From contig JALIZF010001889.1 of assembly GCA_029948255.1 (NCBI GenBank), forward strand, positions 496,001 to 560,000: DNA of 64,000 nt. The letters run 5' to 3'. The DNA is from Telmatactis stephensoni. Lineage: Eukaryota > Cnidaria > Anthozoa > Actiniaria > Isophelliidae. Positions 49,601 through 62,704 of this stretch are shown here, one piece after another (positions within the stretch are counted from its first letter, which is position 1; every line of letters starts with the position of its first letter). The notes under the pieces were generated by a model. The model ran no database searches. It was not told the DNA's origin and saw only the letters and a program-made list of their open reading frames with translations. The translations under genes were made by a program, and so were the position numbers.

Positions 49601-52600
49601 ATAGTATTTCTGTATTTCATCCACTTATACCGTATGACAATGGGTCTATTTTGGCCATTAGCCCGTTTCGACGGAGTTGTAATTCATGGCCTCTGTATTT
49701 TTACGTATACCTGTCTTCTCTTTTGTCAAAAATTTTACACATCAACACAAAACAATGATCTCTGCTCCAGAGTGAGAGTTTCTGGTACCAGGGATTTTTA
49801 TACTCGCATGGTTTATAAATACTTGCACGATTTTCAGTATACTCACACGGTTTTTTTAACTCGTGGATTGCAAATCCACAAGTACAGTTATAGTGAGAGG
49901 TCAAAATATGCAAATGAGTCACTCACTCACTCGCAAATGTGTTAACTATGCTACTGCGCATGCTCGACGAGATTGAACGCAGGCCGAAAGTAATGTGTGC
50001 TCTTATTCCAGGACTCCCGAACTCCCGAACTAACTATTCATGGGCAGAGATCAACGATATTTGCTTTTCACGATTTATGTTGAAATCAGACTAGACAAAT
50101 TCTATATTTAGTTAAAAACAGAAAGACTATACAGAACATATGTATAGGAAATCGCACGATCTTGAGTACAATTCGGAATTAATAGGTACGAGTAATGTTT
50201 TGAAAGTTCTCAAAATAGGACGAGCCTTTAGGCGAGTCCTATTTGAGAGTTTTCAAAACATTACGAGTAACTATTAATTCTGAATTGTACGAGAAGATCG
50301 TGCGATTTTTTATTTATAATACACTATCGTTGCCATAGCGACTTAATAGGTACTCTACAGAGTACAATTAACGATATAATTGTACTCCTCTCGTCCAATC
50401 AGAATCGAGTAATTTTGTATAGTGTATTATAAGTTTCAAAATGGCTAGCTAGGAGGAAAATCAATAAATTTTACTGTCATTACCATTACAGATAAACGTG
50501 TCGGTTAATATATATGCTGTAAATAGTTTGATAGCCGAGTGAAATAGTGCCGGAGAACATATACCGGAGACTGAACACATCAGCTCTAGAAATACAAACT
50601 GAACATTATAGCTTGAAATAGCATTGACTAGAAGCACTCCCAGACGTGTCCAATACACACGAAAAATTAAATACAGACATTGTTTGCATTTGTTTTCAGT
50701 AATCACACACTCACACTCAGCGGAAAATTCTCCCGATAAAGCTAGGCATCTTCTTCCTCTTCTGGATGGTCCAGTGGATATACCCCATGGCTTTCCCATC
50801 GAAAGGTTCGGATTGATTCCCGGCGCCCGGTCGTGAGCAATTTTTTTTTTCAGTTTTTTTTTTCTTTTTGACACATATTATTTCTTTTTTAGCTAATGAC
50901 TACTTTTTTCTCTAAAGAAATTATTGGTTTATTGATTTAGATTTTTGTCTTCAAATGAAAACTCGCTATTTTACTAAAATGTATTGTTTTGGCTTCCTGT
51001 GGTCATTTCGGTCAATCCACGAGTTTCTTCGCCATTGGCGCGTTGATTAATGGGCCTGTTTTGATTCAGTGTTCGTGTTTGTTTTGGATTGAAAGGTGAA
51101 AGGTGTTTGGTTTCAAGAGTTTCAAAGTCATAAGCAACGATTTTCAGTGGTATTTGATGTTAATCTTGAAAACTTGAGTAGATAACTTTCCCTTTTGCCA
51201 AACATTACACTCCTCGCTTGGCGTTAAATCGCTATTCATTAGATGTATTGTTATAACGTTATGGTTGTTCACCACAGGTATCCTTAGCGTCTCTAATGAC
51301 TACTTTGGGACAGTCCCATCCTTTCTTTATACGATGTATCAAACCAAATCATAGCAAGGTAAGTGCGCATGTCCAGAATATCGTGCGCATGTCCAAAATA
51401 TCGTGCGGTTCGTTGCCATGGAAAACAATTACTGTGTACAAGTGTGGACCTACCTACCTATACGTATAGTAAAGCAGGAAATTGAGTTGTTGTTTAACAA
51501 CTCACAAACTTTGACTTTGCTCAAATAACACGTTTTGGCGCGAAAATGGTAAAGTTTAGAACAGACGCGTGAACCATTTTCCCGCCAATTTTCCAAACGC
51601 ATTTTTCGCTGCTATCATGGACCTTGTATTAGCTGATAGACTATGACGTAATACTAATTAACTGTTTGTTCTTTAGTCACCTCAAGTATTTGACCCACAA
51701 CTAGTGGTAAATCAATTACGGTACTCAGGAATGCTGGAAACTGTACGTATTCGACGAGCTGGTTTCCCCGTACGATTGCTGTTTGATGATTTCTTGTTCA
51801 GGTATGCGTACTGTCAAGATCTTTTCACACAAAGGGATCTGTAATTCTGTGTTATACCATGATATGGTGTACCATGGTACGCCATGCACCCTTAGCTGGC
51901 TATGCAGTATTGTTTTGTATGGTAACATGTGCTGTGTCAATAGTGTGCCTTGTGGTCCGGCATTTTTAGTATGGGTCAAAATATTACTTCAAAACGCTTT
52001 CGTATTATTTAGAGTGCCATGTTGGTTATAATTTGATTTATCAGTTCAAGCTAGTTAGAGTAACTTGCCGCACGTTTCATGTTTCTATTTAGATACAAGG
52101 TTCTAATGCGTGGTAAACAGTTATCAGGGGACCCCCGTGAAGACTGCATGTTACTCGTACGTGAATTCGACCCTACAGAAAAACAGTGGAAGTTAGGAAA
52201 AACCAAAGTCTTCATGAAGGACCAACTAGAGTACACCATTGAGAGGAAAAGAAACGCCGAATTAATTGTTGTAGCCATGTTAATCAAGAGAAGAATTGTT
52301 GGCTACTTGGTTAGGAAACAATACCTCAAGACACGAAGTCAAGTTATTCTCATCCAAAAACTTGCTAAGGTATAATAATAATAACTGTTTATTTAAGTGT
52401 CCAAGTGTTCTAGTGCTTGCGCACTAACTGGGGGACACTGTACTCTCTCACACACTACCTCTACATTAAGTATTTTGCAAATAATCACTCGAATCACATG
52501 TTGATTTTTGCTGAGGGAGGAAAAACTGGAGAACCCGGAGAAAAAAACCTCGTGGCATGGTAGAGAACAGCACATCAAACAAACTCAATTTACATATGAT

Positions 52601-55600
52601 CCAGGCGCTCGAGCTGGGACTCAAACCCGGACCATAGCGGTGAAAGGCCAGCGCTCTAACCGCCCGGTCAACCATGCCACCCATGAAAGTAGTAGCCTTT
52701 ACAACAACAACACAAGAAATCTTCGCTATGGAATAACTACAGGCATTATTTCCTTTGAGACATTCTTTCGTGTAGAGGGTGGAACCAAGAGCCCGTCTCT
52801 CGAAGGAACCGATAACAATGGGCTCGCTTACTAACCTATTAACTTCCCGGTAAAGTTTCGGGTGTTTCCCGAAGCGCTTGCTCTGTTCGATCTCTGTAAT
52901 TTTTGTCAGTCAGTTATATTAGTTATGGGTAAGTCATGCAACTTACCGATAAATGAAGGATAAGTATCGTGCGCAACGAAGAATCGTTTGAAGAAAAGGG
53001 TGGAATTTTGAATGTAATGCTTCTTCTATGCTCAAAAATATTGATGATATTTACCCATAAATGAAGGATAAGTATCGTGCGCAACGAAGAATGGTTTGAA
53101 GAAAAGGGTGGAATTTTGAACGTAATGCCTCTTCTATGCTCAAAAATATTGATGCGGCATAGAGTTTTAGTATAAAGATTAGAACGAGAAGGAATTTAGG
53201 TGACATTTTATTTAGTATTTCGACCACTATCCGGCAGTCATCATCAGAATGACTGAAAAACTTTACATGCTCTATGCTCTAATGCATAATTGAGACTATA
53301 AACAAACGAATGTATAAAGATCACGTTTTGTTTTTATTGTACAGGCACGATACTACCGCAAGAAGTACATCAAGATGCGTGCGGCCGCTACAATTATTGC
53401 CAAGGTAAACTGATCCCAGGGGATTTTCGTGTTATTATTTCCAGTTTGGGTTAATTAACATTTCCAGTGCATTCAATTTGACGTTTGTATCTTTAATCGC
53501 AGTATGAACGAGGTCGTGTTGCTCGTTTGCTGTTGAAAAAACTACTAGAGGAAAAACGATTGGAAGAAGAACGAAGAAGAGAAGAAGAAAGAAGGAAAGA
53601 AGAGGAAAGGAGACGGTAAAGTTTAAAATATGTATGCCACTCAGTACCCATCATATGTACACGTCTGAACGCAAAAAACGTACGTTTGGACGTTTGCGTA
53701 ACCTTCGTCGCGATATACCCATTTGATACACGAAGAAAGAGGAGGATCACCTATGTACGCTTTCACCATCACGTGTTCCTATACCGCCATTGCATATCGC
53801 GAACGTCACGATTTTATTTATTGTACTCTTCTTTTTCTTTTAATCTACTTTGTTTATGTTTTGTAGGGAAATGGAGAGATTGGAACAGGAGAGGAAGATG
53901 AAAGAACTAGAAGAATTGAAGCGAAAGGTACAAAATATCTTGCGGAAATTTCGTTGCACGCTTAAGACGTTTTATGGTACATGTACATGATGGTACATTA
54001 TGATTCATGTACATGATGGTACATGTACAACAGAATTCTAACGGACGTACGGAATGATCACGGTTACGATCGTGAAGTAGAAACGTGTCCTTGTCAGGGG
54101 TTGAAGTAACGGTACTGTCACAGTGTATAGAAAATCGCATAAAGTGCACATGGTAAACACTGCAACAACAACGGTTACACGCAATGAATATCAACGTGAA
54201 CGCTCCTCGAATTTCTACACAGCTAGACCACCTATAACGTTACATTCTTTCGTCACGTGATCATCAAACTCACCAGCTGGAAACATACGAATAATTGTCA
54301 AATTACATTCTGGAAATTTTTATCTTCACATAGAATGAAAAACCACAAAGGTAAACGGATAGTTGTATCTTTAATGATTTTATATTTTTAGTTCTTTTTT
54401 CTTTTATATTCAGGCTGAAGAAGAAGCAAGAAAAAAAGAAGAAGAAGAAAGAGAAAGGAAGAGAATCGAAGAGGAGCAACGATTAGCTGCTTTGATGAAA
54501 GCCAAGGCGTTGGAAGAAGCAAGAAGAGCAGAGGAGGAAGCCAAGCGACTTGCAGAAGAAGAAAGGAGACGACAGGTGAGCAAAAGTTATTTCTGTTATA
54601 CATTGTACTCTTTTGAGAGGTAGAACAAAGCAAAACTGAGTAGGGAGAAACACTCATTCGTTCATCGCCTTTGTTGGGTCCGCTTATTTCATCCAACCAC
54701 GTAGCTTCGTGCAACCACGTTTTGAGATAACCAGTGAATTAGTAATGGACATTTAATCTACCATACAATAGGAAGAAGAGGAACGGAAAAGGCTTGAGGA
54801 AGAGGCAAGGTAAGCATGTTCTGCTGCTTCTTTGTTTGTGTGTTTGTTTGTCTATCTGTTTGCTCATAAATTCGTTCGTTTGTTATTTATTTCTTTCTTT
54901 CCTTTGTTTGTTTGTTTGTTTGTTTGTCTTTGTTTAGCTCTCTCACACATTGTGAAATTCTTGACAGACTAAAAGCCGAAGAAGAAGAAAGACGACGACA
55001 AGAAGAAGAAGGACGTAAAATGCAGGCCGAAGCCGAAGCAGCCGAACAAATAGCTGAATTAGATAGACATCTCAAGGTAATTATAATTATTCTTCAAAAA
55101 TGGCAATCAACACGGAAATAACCACTGGTAACCATCGGTGGCTAAGATGAGTGAGCTAATTAAATGTTCTATTGGGACCGCAGATACAAATTGATACAAT
55201 TGCTGTCACTTCGAAGTCACGTGATAGAAATGCTGCAGATCATCGATATTTCAAATTCTACAGTAGAACAATAGATACAACATAAGAATCAAACCTTGAT
55301 ACCTCCATTTACAAGTCAATTATTTAAGACGTTCATCCGTGAGCAGGCTTTCAGATGCGCATTTTGAACCTGGAACATACTGCACTCGCTCTTCCTGGGA
55401 TGCCAGAGTCTAGAGTCTAGAAAACTAGTTGCTAAGGGAACACAGCGACAAGAAAGTGTACAACATTCCAATAGATATCATATTAAATAACCTGTCTTTT
55501 ATACCAGTATGAGGACAGTGACGAGGAAGAAGAAGAGGAAGAAGAAGATGTTATTGGTCGACCACCAAGCGTTTATGAAATGGAAGAAATACTTAAAGAT

Positions 55601-58600
55601 GGATACTTGATGTTGAGAGGTGGGTGGCAAAGATTTAGTATCAGAGGTTGTGAACTAATAACAGCACATGCACACAGATTAAGTGACGCATTTTGTTGGA
55701 AACCTTCAGGTTCTCGGTGTAAACTACGTGCTGCCTTTTTTGTTTTTTGTTTTGTTTTAAACTCGTCGTGAGAAAAGTGTATGATATATCCCTAGTAAAA
55801 ATGGAACCAGGCATTATAAGCAGTAGCACACTATCAGTTTCATATTAATGCAGTACTTTTGTGAGAAGAATAAGAAAATCTTTGTATGCTTGTCCATGAT
55901 ACTGATCACATGCAGTGTCTATTTTAAGGTGGTCTACTCAGTTTATGGAAGAAACACTGGTGCGTCCTCAAGGATGATACATTCATGTGGTTCAGAGGAA
56001 AACAGGTATTCATAGTCTTACCATCCCTCCTCTCCCTCCCCTCCCTTCCCCTCCTCTCCCTCCCCTCCCTTCCCCTACTTTCCCCCTCTTCTCCCTCCAA
56101 TCCCTTTCTTATAACCATTCTAATTTTTGTAGAGTAATCCCGTCCATCACATCTCCACAATTGAATAACTCTGATTAATTTAAACTCAGGAATTACTTAG
56201 CCCACTGATCTTTATAGGTCGCCGATAATCACAGAAATCATACAAAACTGCTTTGTCTTTGTGATCATTGTGTGAGTGGGGAAGAAGACTAGGCCCTCCA
56301 CTTCATCCCTTATCCTCCATCCCCTTCCTTTCCCCTTCGTTTTTCCCCTGTTTAGAGTGCACTACATAACTGTGAATGTAGTAGCAATCGATGGCGTTTT
56401 TTATGATCACAAACGACTACTTGCGACTATCTTTGATTTAATGAGACAGACTTAAGACTTCGTTCCTTTCAGGATGCATTAAAAAGTGGATGGTTAATGA
56501 AAAAAGGAGGCGGAACTAGCACGTTGTCAAGGTAATGTATTCTCACTCCAATTCAAATGTCTTGTGTTTGTGGAGTGACTTGGTAACGCAAGTGTAACGT
56601 GTTTTATAGCAGATTTGATATAACGCGCGCTCTGATTGGCCAGAAAGCTATGAACTATTTGCCCATCGGCTGCAAAGCACGCCCACTATCCTCGTCGCCA
56701 TCCTTTTCTAATCGTTCGTTTTCAAGATGTCGACACATATAACGCGCGCTCTGATTAGCTAAAGATCCTACGAACTATTTCCCTATGGGCTGCACGGCTC
56801 CGTTTTTAACGTTCTACGCTCTGTTAAAATCAATTAGACAACAGAAAACCGCTTGCCCATTGCGTTATAGATGCACTTGAAGAAATATAAAGAACTCTTA
56901 ACAAACTAGAGTCTTACTCGGCTACGCCTCGTGCCACTCTTACGTTTGTTAATCGTTCTTTATATTTTCTCTCTTGCGTCTATAACGCCATGGGCGCGCG
57001 ACTTTCTGTTGTCTAATTGATAAGTGTTCATTGTTCTTAGGCGCAATTGGAAACGAAGATGGTTTGTACTAAAGGATGATACTTTAACGTACTACGAGAC
57101 AGACCAAGAAGGAGCCAAGGCTCTGGGTGTCATTGACATCAGAAAGGCTCAGTAAGTACTTGATAGTGTGAAGCAATGTTGTTAAAACTGTTACAAGAAC
57201 TGTGTGGATATCAATTGACATATGGGAATACACGGGCAACACTGTGAAGAGAAATGTGCAAGTGAGGGGATACCATACGTTGCGCAAAATATGAAGTGAA
57301 TAAAATCAAAAGAAAATGAGGTAAGAAAAGGAATCACGCGTGTTGGGTCTTTGGACAATCATATGCCCTGTTTGATACTATTTTTAGAGTGTATCTGATT
57401 GGTCGAGAGCGCGCGAGCTTTCGCATTTCCTCAAGATCACAATGGCGGAAAAAGGGTGAGCAAATGGAGTACAAAAAATTGCGATCCTCCGATTTCATGT
57501 TCACATCCGCGCGGTCATGGTAACGAGGTTCTAAAATAGCATCAAAAGGGGCATATGATGGGTCACGGGGATTCCTTCTCTTACCTCATCTTCTCTTGAT
57601 AAAATATATTTCCATTCAAAATTAGAAATTAGCGGAATTGAGTGAGCTCACAGATATTTTGTTTTGTTGGTACTTGTAGAAGAATAGTTGATGATGGTGT
57701 CAAAGAGAACGGTTTTAGTATCGTTACAGAAAGCAGGACGTACCATATTGTAGCAGAGTCTGTACATGAATGGAAGTAAGTCTTGTATAGAGACCATAAT
57801 ACTAAGAGAGCGAAACTCAGCATTGATGTTTGTGCCATGTTCGCGGCGCCTAAGGCTATTTTTAGTAACTTCGCCATCGCGCGCGCAAGGCACTTAAACA
57901 ATAGAATTCAAACGGTCCCTTCCGCGCGCACGCCAAAAAGCAAATTCTATTGGTTGAGGGCCTTGCGCGCGCGATGGCGAAGTTACTAAAAATAGCCTTA
58001 GGCGCCGCGAACATCGCACAGACATCAATACTGAGTTTCGCTCTCTTAGTATTATGGTCTCTTGGTCTTGTATAGAGACATTAACTAGGCCTTGTGCAAC
58101 CAACAAGTCTTTCAAAATAGTACATTTAAGCGTCGCCAAACTGATTTCTATACCAGGAAGTACCTGACTCTCTTCCTTACCGCGGAACACGCTGAAGAGT
58201 TACGCGGGGAAACTTTAGATATTGGAGAAATCTTAGACTATTGAGCACCTTCCTTGCTTCCATTGAATCTGTAAGAAATGTCCTTGAGGGGAAAGCCTCC
58301 GAAGTATCCTGTTTTCTGATTTTTTTGAAGAACCATTATATCATATCATATCTAGCCTGCATGCATCGGCCCTCTTCTTCGTCCCTTTGTTGCCAGCTAC
58401 ACTGGCTGTATACGAAGAAGGAGTTCGAATTGGTTTTACCGTTTATTTAGTAAAAGAACTCTTAAATAACACTAACTTATAATGCTTCATATACGTGACG
58501 AGAATTCTGTCATTTGTGTTTACAGCCAGTGGTTCAACATTCTAAATCGCGTAAATCGAGCCACAGAAGCGCAACTAAAGGACATGCGTGAGGAATCAGC

Positions 58601-61600
58601 TAACGTGAAAAATGCAGTGGTAAGAGATATTGGCGGGTATAAAACTTTTGCAGTAAGCGTTTATTTAATATCACGTTCTGACACACCTATTGCACGTACG
58701 TATATACGACGTACGCACGTACAGTTTGTTCACTTAAGCGTTTATTCAATATCACGTTCTGACACACCTATCGCACGTACGTATATACGTGTGTACGCCC
58801 GTGCAGTTTGTTCACGTAAGCGTTTATTTAATATCACGTTCTGATACACCTATCGCATGTACGTATATACGTGTGTACGCACACATAGTTTCATCTGCTG
58901 GTGCACTTATCTTACCTAAGCTTACTCTTGTATGCATTGTACTGTATCTCTGCCTTGAAATGGTAGATGTACGGTAATGACAATGAGTACTGTACTTACG
59001 TTCGCGCTATATTAAATTGCTTTATTAACTCTGCGCTACTTAAACAGGGTACCATCGACGTAACGATGATCGAGTCTTGTACAGCTGGTGGCGTGGCAAA
59101 CAAGTAAGTCTTCTCATTAATTCATTCATTAGTTATTTCGTTCGTTCGTTCGCTCGTTCGTTCGCTCGTTCGTTCATTCATAAGTTTTGTTCGTTCGTTC
59201 ATAAATTGTGTTCGTTCGTTGATCGCCTTCATTTTCAACACCTATTCATCCTTAAATTAAACTCGACAAGTTGATTGACATTTAAAACTTTTCATCTTTT
59301 CTTCAGAGCAAACTGCTTTACTATTATTACTGCTAACAGAGTCATGAACTTCATGACTGAAACCGAAGAAGAATTGAATGGTTGGGTTGACGGTAAGGCT
59401 AAAGATAAAGCTTAAGCAAGTGACTCCTCCCCCCCTCCCCTTAGCTCCCATCCCTCCCCCCGCCCCTTCCCCTTCTCCTCGCCGTCGCAGTCCCCTTATC
59501 CCAACGCTCTGGTTCTCCGATGGTGAACCCCAGTAATCTCCATCTGTATAAACAATGAACTCTCGTGTAGTTGTGGTAAGTTTCTTGAGACGCGCCCAAA
59601 TCTCAAACATGTTTATCAGTTTGTATCGTTTTCCTTTGGAGTTCAAAATAATGGGAATAAACTGGTTTTATAAAGCACAATATCTAAGCTGTCCTTTTGT
59701 CATTACAGCGATCAATGATAGCAAACAACGAGAGGTCGATGAAGGTTTTGCTAACGTACTTGAGAAAGGCTGGATGGTGAAGGAAGGTGCTGATGATACC
59801 AAGAGAAAACGGTAAATATACTAACAAAAGAAATGCTCTTTAATCCTATTCTTCTCCCTTCCTTCCTTCCTTCCTTCCTTCCTTCCTTCCTTCCTTCCTT
59901 CCTTCCTTCCTTCCTTCCTTCCTTCCTTCCTTCCTTCCTTCCTTCCTTCCTTCCTTCCTTCCTTCCTTCCTTCCTTCCTTCCTTACAACTTGCTTCTATT
60001 CCTATTCCTATTTGTCCATTCCTTTTCATCCTTCTTTCCATTATCATTTCCATTTCATGTTTTGCACCCGATTTTTGTCGCTTCTGTCACTTGCCTGTAT
60101 TGGATTTTACACTCCCTCAAAGAACATAATGATAGTTGTTGAAGCGCTGCTCTCTTGTCTCACCAGATGGTTCGTGCTGACTGGCAACTCATTGGATTAT
60201 TACAAGTCCTTCGTTAAAAACAGTCCTAAATTTGGATCAATTATCTTGAACAGGTTGGCTTACTACTATTCCTTAACTGACCATCACACCTTTTGAGCTA
60301 AAACGGAAAATACCATTGACGTAACCTGAGATTTCAGACCATTACTCTCCCCATAGATTTTGTCTATTGAAATGTCTTGGCAAATCACAATAGAGCATAC
60401 CGCTGGAAGCTGTTCGTAGATTATTGTGTATAATAATTATCTGATAATAATTTATATTTCTTTTCCCTTGTAGTCTCTGCTCGGTTGTTCCTCCAGAAGA
60501 AAAAGAAGCAGGTACACTTATAACTTTAATTTCACTAGTGAACTCTAGCTACACATACCTTTAATTGTACTGGATGACTACTTTTTGTTGTTACAAATGA
60601 AGTATACGGATGGCCTGCGCAGCTTTGAAGTGCCAGTCAAGCAGGCTAGTTAGTAAACAACAACGAACGTACACGGGTACCGCACAGCGTTGCGCGTTTG
60701 GCACTTAATCGTGAGCGTGACCTCTAACGCCTACGCAAACGCAAACTGACTCACCTTCGCGTTGAAGCAGCAACGCTAGACAGGTCATGTGATCCTCTCT
60801 GGCGTCTACCGTTTTCTGTGTACTTGAAGCTCAAGCTCTTTCGTTATCTGTTTTTGCCTTCAGGTGATTGGACCTTTGTTGTCAATGGTCGCAAACGTTC
60901 GTACGTGTTACATGTGAAGCAGCAAGAAGATGCAAACCGCTGGGCAAGCGCCATACAAGAGGTAACTCATACATCTGGGCTGAGGGGGGAGAGGAATGGT
61001 GTCGGGAAGTGTAACAGTGTAACAAGACGATGCAAATCACTGGGCAAGCGCCATACAAGAGTTAATTTATACGTCCAGGATGAGTGGGGAGGGAGGGGAG
61101 GGGTGTCGAGAAGAGTAATAGTGTAACTAGAAGATGCAAATCGCTGGGCAAGCTCCATACAAGAGTTAATTTATACATCCAGGATGAGTGGAGAGGGGAG
61201 GGGAGGGGAGGGTGTCGGGAAGTGTAACAGCGTAACAAGAAAAGGCAATCCATTGGGCAAGCACCCAGTGTCGTCGGAGAGTATATAGTCTAGAGTTCCA
61301 ATCAAGTGAATTATTTTTAAATTGACATTTCATGTTAAAGTTGTTATTGATATTTTAGGTGATTGATTCCAAGCCTCTCATTGAAACACCATTCGAAAAA
61401 CTGGTAATGCTTATCAAGGTACGTCGACCTTTATATAGTGCACAAGCTTCTTTGTCAAGTAGACTCCCTGTTTACAAATAAGTAAATTTCCCTTCAGTTC
61501 TTCGATTTGGATAGGTCACAGGGTTTTCCCCTGTAGCTCATTAAAACTGGATAGCATTCTTGGAGTGGGTGGGGGTTACTAACTTGTGTAGGGAGATGGG

Positions 61601-62673
61601 TGTTAATTGTCGACGCCTCCACTTTCCACTTTGGAGTGGGCGGGGGTTACTACGTTGTGTAGGAAGATGTTAATTGTGTTAATTGGCGCCGCATCCACTT
61701 TCATTTATCAGGTATTTCTTTAATAGTTTTCTAAACAATTCTGATATCTATTTTAGGACGCGTCTAATGAAAACGAAGTTGAAGGTATAATTCGCACCAA
61801 TCCAATCCTCAAGTATTCTAAACTACCACTGAAGGCACCATTGTTAGCTTTGCCTTACGGCCATTCACAGTCTTCACGTAAGTACACAGGTTTTCATCCC
61901 TATAGTTGCATTGAGAAGTTTTTTCAAAACATATTTAAGAGACTGTATGTAATAGAACTTTCTTTCTTTCTTTTCCTCATGCATTTTTATATTGTATAGC
62001 GAACGCTTGTTGTTTTTAAGTTTTATATTTCTGATCGTTTATTTGCTGGTTTGTTTTCGCTCGTTCAGTTTGCTCGATAATCTTTAGGGTTTGTTATTGT
62101 TGTTGTCATTGTTGTTGTTGTTGTTGTTGCTGCTGCTGCTGTTGTTGTTGTTATTGTTGTTGTCGCCGGGTTGTTAGTTGGTCTTCTCATTGTTCATTCG
62201 TTCGTTTGCTCGTTCGCTCATTCGTTAGTTTGTCTCAGTTGTTGTTGAAAAGCAAATTATTTGTATTTTTAATATCATTACAACAAAAATTCTTCTCTGT
62301 ATCAAACCCCCTAAATTTTGCAATCCTAAATGCCCCACAGATGTTAATCTGGACTAACAAAATTACCTAAAAATTATTTTCTTGCTTGTAGTAATAAAAA
62401 CGCATTTTAAAAATACGTTACAATAACCTTACTAACAGCTTTAAATATGCATACTAATAACGATACAATATAATACTGATAAACATACAGGCGCAGCTGA
62501 GAGGATAATATTTATTGGTCCATTCCAATGTAAGTATATGCAAGCTTTATCAAATAATCAAATAATTGCTGCATGTTCATTTTGATAACTGTGAGTAATA
62601 TGCATGACGGTAATGATCTCAGTCCACGTTGATTGATAATCTTCTTTACTGACCACCAGCACCACCATCATCG

Positions 62674-62704
<31 letters not shown>

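Larger units (their letters stand above)
49064..51277. other. Upstream flank of nested gene and rest of myo10 intron 19
   Basis: The nested gene's promoter should be just above 49063. The segment 49140-49210 is GC-richer (GTGCGCGCTGCGCCCTGCGC). An (ATA)n tract lies near 49492-49516. Element C copy 2 fills 49858-51025. Confidence 0.45.

Noticed and set aside
50755..50836. A functional tRNA gene
   Set aside because: A/B-box-like motifs are present but no acceptor stem pairs and the B box is disrupted; it is part of a repeat element.
59751..60129. KEGR and PSFL repeat frames
   Set aside because: They are artefacts of the (TTCC)n microsatellite between two myosin exons.
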